Assembly: GCA_018055905.1 (NCBI GenBank)
Contig: JAGPGT010000002.1
Span: 1-38,234, forward strand
Length of the DNA: 38,234 nt
Source of the DNA: Phycisphaerae bacterium
GTDB lineage: Bacteria; Planctomycetota; Phycisphaerae; Sedimentisphaerales; Anaerobacaceae
Reading direction: 5' to 3'
The notes under the pieces were generated by a model. That model was not told the DNA's origin and made no database searches. It saw nothing but the letters and a program-made list of their open reading frames with translations. Position numbers and translations under genes: made by a program. Numbering within the stretch: position 1 is the stretch's first letter; the number at the start of each line of letters is the position of its first letter. Shown here in pieces: positions 37,663 through 38,234 of the stretch.

Positions 37663-38234
37663 ATGAGCGGATCACTCACCAGTATCTATAGCAGCATTTC
37701 CTATGCTCTGAGCTTGCACGGAAAGTCGATTCTCCAGTTGCAGGAGCAAGCGGCCAGCGGTAATCGGGTCAACCGTGGCTCCGACAGTCCCTCGGATGCC
37801 TATAGGATCCTGGGGCTCAACTCGCAGGAAAGATCCCTCCAGAGCTACCAAGAGAACGTCAAGGAACTGATCGGGAATCTGGAGATTTCCTCGACCATCA
37901 TCGGCGACATGTCGACCGAGCTGGCTTCCAGTCTAACCCTGCTGACGCAGATCGTCGGAGGCGTTCACGATGACGCAGGGCAGAAACGCATCGCCGACAA
38001 GCTCAACAACAGTCTGGAACAGTTGGTGTCTTTGGCGAACACCAAGCACGCCAGCCAATATCTTTTCGGGGGTAACGACACCAGCATTGCCCCCTATGTC
38101 GTCCAGCGCGAGGGCGGGAAGATTGTCTCGGTCACGTATCAGGGGAGCTACGCATCTCGTTATGTGGACGTGGCGCCGGGGTTGCAGATCGAGAGCTACC
38201 ATGTCGGGGATGAGGTCTTCCGTGCCAATTATCG
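37663..38234 (+). CDS. flgL: Hook-filament junction protein FlgL (HAP3), 3' truncated by window
   Basis: The frame stays open to the last base and gives 190 residues of FlgL. It starts MSGSLTSIYSSISYALSLHG with the flagellin-like N-terminal coil (ILQLQEQAASGNRVNRGSDSPSDAYRILGL) and the FlgL/flagellin D1 region (SSTIIGDMSTELASSLTLLTQI, ANTKHASQYLFGGNDTSIAPY). GAAAGG lies before the ATG. The flagellin-like start plus 'YLFGG' and its place after flgK support FlgL rather than flagellin. The rest lies beyond the window. Confidence 0.9.
   Translation, partial: MSGSLTSIYSSISYALSLHGKSILQLQEQAASGNRVNRGSDSPSDAYRILGLNSQERSLQSYQENVKELIGNLEISSTIIGDMSTELASSLTLLTQIVGGVHDDAGQKRIADKLNNSLEQLVSLANTKHASQYLFGGNDTSIAPYVVQREGGKIVSVTYQGSYASRYVDVAPGLQIESYHVGDEVFRANY

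Overview
This window is GC-rich bacterial chromosome. It most likely comes from a planctomycete, perhaps the Phycisphaerae side. That placement is inference from gene style: a Tat-exported sugar-isomerase-like protein, zinc-ribbon and CPCG small proteins, and a flagellar gene order padded with unfamiliar small genes and TPR genes. No rRNA or tRNA gene, CRISPR array, insertion sequence or prophage was seen.

Left part (1-11.1 kb): the 3' end of carB and complete carA (pyrimidine and arginine precursor synthesis); a divergently placed Tat-signal TIM-barrel protein; then a four-gene tripartite efflux operon of MacA-type adaptor, ABC ATPase, FtsX/MacB-type permease and TolC-type outer-membrane lipoprotein. 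A small membrane-anchored coiled-coil protein follows. It is preceded by a good match to a sigma-28 (FliA) promoter and a long hairpin. After it come a nucleoside-deaminase-family enzyme, a stretch without convincing genes, and a tiny zinc-ribbon protein.

Right part (11.6-38.2 kb): two flagellar operons pointing away from each other around a sigma-54 activator gene. The leftward operon (about 24.5 to 11.6 kb, minus strand) starts at a consensus sigma-54 promoter. It runs: large TPR membrane protein with a secretin-N-like insert, second TPR protein, sigma-54 activator, fliL, fliM, fliN, flhA, small membrane protein, fliA, two small proteins, two lipoproteins, and a FlgM-sized protein. It ends in a clear intrinsic terminator. 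The rightward operon (26.7 kb to the window end) also has a consensus sigma-54 promoter and runs flgD, flgE, a membrane-anchored YcgR/PilZ protein, flgF, flgG, flgA, flgH, flgI, flgJ, flgN, flgK, flgL (cut off).

Together these build the rod, hook, hook-filament junction, P and L rings, C ring and export gate. The two activators probably drive the two sigma-54 promoters. FliA would then drive late genes, possibly restrained by the FlgM-sized protein. The PilZ protein links motor output to cyclic-di-GMP. The least familiar parts are the TPR/secretin-N protein, the two linked lipoproteins, the two activators with degenerate receiver domains, and the FlgM-sized protein.
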